A stretch of DNA of 7,541 bases from Lachnospiraceae bacterium. GTDB lineage: Bacteria > Bacillota > Clostridia > Lachnospirales > Lachnospiraceae. Positions within the stretch are counted from its first letter, which is position 1, and each line of letters begins with the position of its first letter. The stretch is from positions 1-7,541 of the forward strand of contig DPZM01000091.1 in NCBI GenBank assembly GCA_003535955.1. Direction: 5' to 3'. A model generated the notes under the pieces. It saw only the letters and a list, made by a program, of their open reading frames with translations, searched no databases and had not been told where the DNA came from. A program made the translations under genes and the position numbers. Of the stretch, positions 6,153-7,541 are shown in pieces.

Positions 6153-7541
6153 TCATATCCGTTCCTCCCAGACCGATACCTTCAATGTATCAATCGGTAT
6201 ACTTATAAAGATTGTAGTACCCACACCCTTTTCACTTTCAACGGTCACAAACGCCCTGTTATTTGTAAGCATTTTAAGCCTTACGCAGGCGTTTATCATA
6301 CCAACATGTTTATTCGTCTTAAGATCCTCTATCGTAACTTCCCTAAGCTTATCATTCAGGGCCTTCGTTTCCTCCTCACTCATCCCCTCGCCGGTATCCT
6401 CGACCTCCATATAGAGGCTGTCATCCTGCTCATACACCCTCACATATATGTGAGTTGCACCGGCCTTGCCTTCAGCCCCGTGTACGCAGGCATTCTCAAC
6501 AAAGGTTTCAAGTGTAAGCTTGGGAAGATAATAATTCTCGCATCCGTTTTTTATACTGATCTGATAGTTCAGTTTATCTCCGAACCTGTATTTCTGCAGG
6601 TCCAGATACGCTTCTATGAACTTAAGCTCATCCTTGATCCTTACATGGTCATCCGACCAATCAACATTCTGCCTCTGGAGTACGGCCAGCCTCTCGATCA
6701 TCCCTGCCGTTTCATCCTCCCTCTTTATTATGGAGTGCATCCTTATGGACTCAAGCACATTAAACAGGAAATGGGGATTGATCTGTGAATGCAGGGCCAG
6801 AAGCTCGGCCTGCTGCCTGGCTATATCTATCTCCTGTTTCTCCAGCCTGTCCTCATACACGGTTTTTATAAGTTCCTTAAGTCTTATAACCATCCTGTTG
6901 TAGTTGTGCATGAGGCTTCCTATTTCATCGCTTCCGCTTATATCCTCTACCACTTCCAGCGAATCGCTACCTTCATTGACATTGTCGAAGGCCTGCGAAA
7001 GCCTGGTAAGCCTCCCAACGAAAGACCTGTTTATCATGATCAGAAGGGCTATGGGCAGGATCACGTTAATGAGCAGGAGGAGCAAAAGGATGGGCGCATG
7101 ATTCTTAATGGAAATTCCAACCTCGTCATCAACATCCTTAACAAGCACCCGTAAGTTCATTCCGTATATCTCAAAATCACTCTCATAGGCGAACTTCATT
7201 TCATCGGTCAGCTTGTCAAAATCAACCGAAACATCGGAATACCCCTCATTCGAATAAAGGATGTCATCACCGGTACACAAGTAGACAGGCATGGAATATT
7301 TCATGCCCGAAAGGTGTCTTGCCAACGCGCCGTAATCCAGATCTATCTTTATGTACTTGTCATATTTGAGGTTTTTGTAATAGTTAAGACGTCTTACGAC
7401 GGATATACGCTTCCTGTATTTTTCGGATACATGACCGTCATCAATGAAATATTTGATCAGGATAAGGTCCCTGTCCGCTGACTCTATCGCCTTAAGCCAC
7501 TCCTCGCCATGCTGGGTATCAAGCCTGCCGAAGGTTCCACC
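6153..7541 (-). CDS. Sensor histidine kinase, YesM-like (N-terminus beyond the right window edge)
   Basis: The frame stays open to the window edge, so 462 C-terminal residues are visible and the true start is outside. Counted from the edge: residues 1-147 are an extracytoplasmic sensor portion, probably Cache-like; one membrane helix lies at about 148-172 (APILLLLLLINVILPIALLI); a HAMP linker covers about 172-225; a coiled segment leads to the His_kinase box SQINPHFLFN with phospho-acceptor H257; the ATPase domain has N-box LETFVENACVHG (E349/N350), DTGEGM at 382-387, HVGMINA near 414, and GVGTTIFISIP at 439-449. All kinase boxes are intact. It should autophosphorylate on H257 in response to an external ligand and pass the phosphate to D55 of the regulator encoded 81 bases downstream. 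The YesM/LytS-type core usually senses sugars or other nutrients outside the cell; the ligand cannot be read from the sequence. Confidence 0.93.
   Translation of the reverse strand, partial: GGTFGRLDTQHGEEWLKAIESADRDLILIKYFIDDGHVSEKYRKRISVVRRLNYYKNLKYDKYIKIDLDYGALARHLSGMKYSMPVYLCTGDDILYSNEGYSDVSVDFDKLTDEMKFAYESDFEIYGMNLRVLVKDVDDEVGISIKNHAPILLLLLLINVILPIALLIMINRSFVGRLTRLSQAFDNVNEGSDSLEVVEDISGSDEIGSLMHNYNRMVIRLKELIKTVYEDRLEKQEIDIARQQAELLALHSQINPHFLFNVLESIRMHSIIKREDETAGMIERLAVLQRQNVDWSDDHVRIKDELKFIEAYLDLQKYRFGDKLNYQISIKNGCENYYLPKLTLETFVENACVHGAEGKAGATHIYVRVYEQDDSLYMEVEDTGEGMSEEETKALNDKLREVTIEDLKTNKHVGMINACVRLKMLTNNRAFVTVESEKGVGTTIFISIPIDTLKVSVWEERI

Noticed and set aside
6135..6788. Plus-strand 217-residue open frame antisense to the histidine kinase
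   Set aside because: It is fully opposite a gene with intact kinase motifs. Its composition is that of a shadow frame and it has no domain signature.
6153..7325. Histidine kinase starting at the TTG codon at 7325
   Set aside because: The frame is open without a stop for another 72 codons to the window edge and encodes plausible extracytoplasmic domain sequence, so the gene is truncated by the window and does not start there.
1..7541. Mobile elements, CRISPR arrays, tRNA or rRNA genes
   Set aside because: No transposase or integrase motif, no regularly spaced repeats, and no tRNA or rRNA sequence was recognised on either strand.

Overview
All genes in this window lie on the minus strand. They read like part of a chromosome from an anaerobic Firmicute, most likely a Lachnospiraceae-type clostridium. 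That placement is an inference. It rests on the single-chain PurL of the type common in clostridia, the YesM/YesN-type two-component pair, strong AGGAGG-type ribosome binding sites, sigma-A-like promoter elements, and lipoproteins with LTAC or LAGC lipoboxes. The base composition is intermediate, with AT-rich gaps between genes.

Layout in transcription order, right to left: (1) a sensor histidine kinase whose N-terminus lies beyond the right edge (6153-7541); (2) its AraC-type response regulator (4992-6071), 81 bases downstream; (3) purL, the 1257-residue FGAM synthase of purine biosynthesis (1134-4907), with a very good promoter of its own in the 84-base gap before it and a perfect 16-bp intrinsic terminator after it (1037-1080); (4) a small lipoprotein of unknown function that appears to consist of two copies of a beta-rich repeat (359-913), preceded by an AT-rich leader with an exact 11-bp tandem repeat; (5) the start of a solute-binding lipoprotein of an ABC importer (1-296), cut by the left edge.

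How the parts fit: kinase and regulator form a membrane-to-promoter signalling unit of the class that usually controls carbohydrate uptake. The solute-binding lipoprotein at the other end is the type of target such systems control. purL sits between them as a separately promoted and terminated housekeeping gene, so the link between regulator and transporter is only positional. No mobile element, CRISPR array, tRNA/rRNA gene or riboswitch was recognised. I do not see a convincing undescribed system. The points most worth a second look are the duplicated architecture of the small lipoprotein, the 11-bp tandem repeat in front of it, and the dyad over the purL -10 element.
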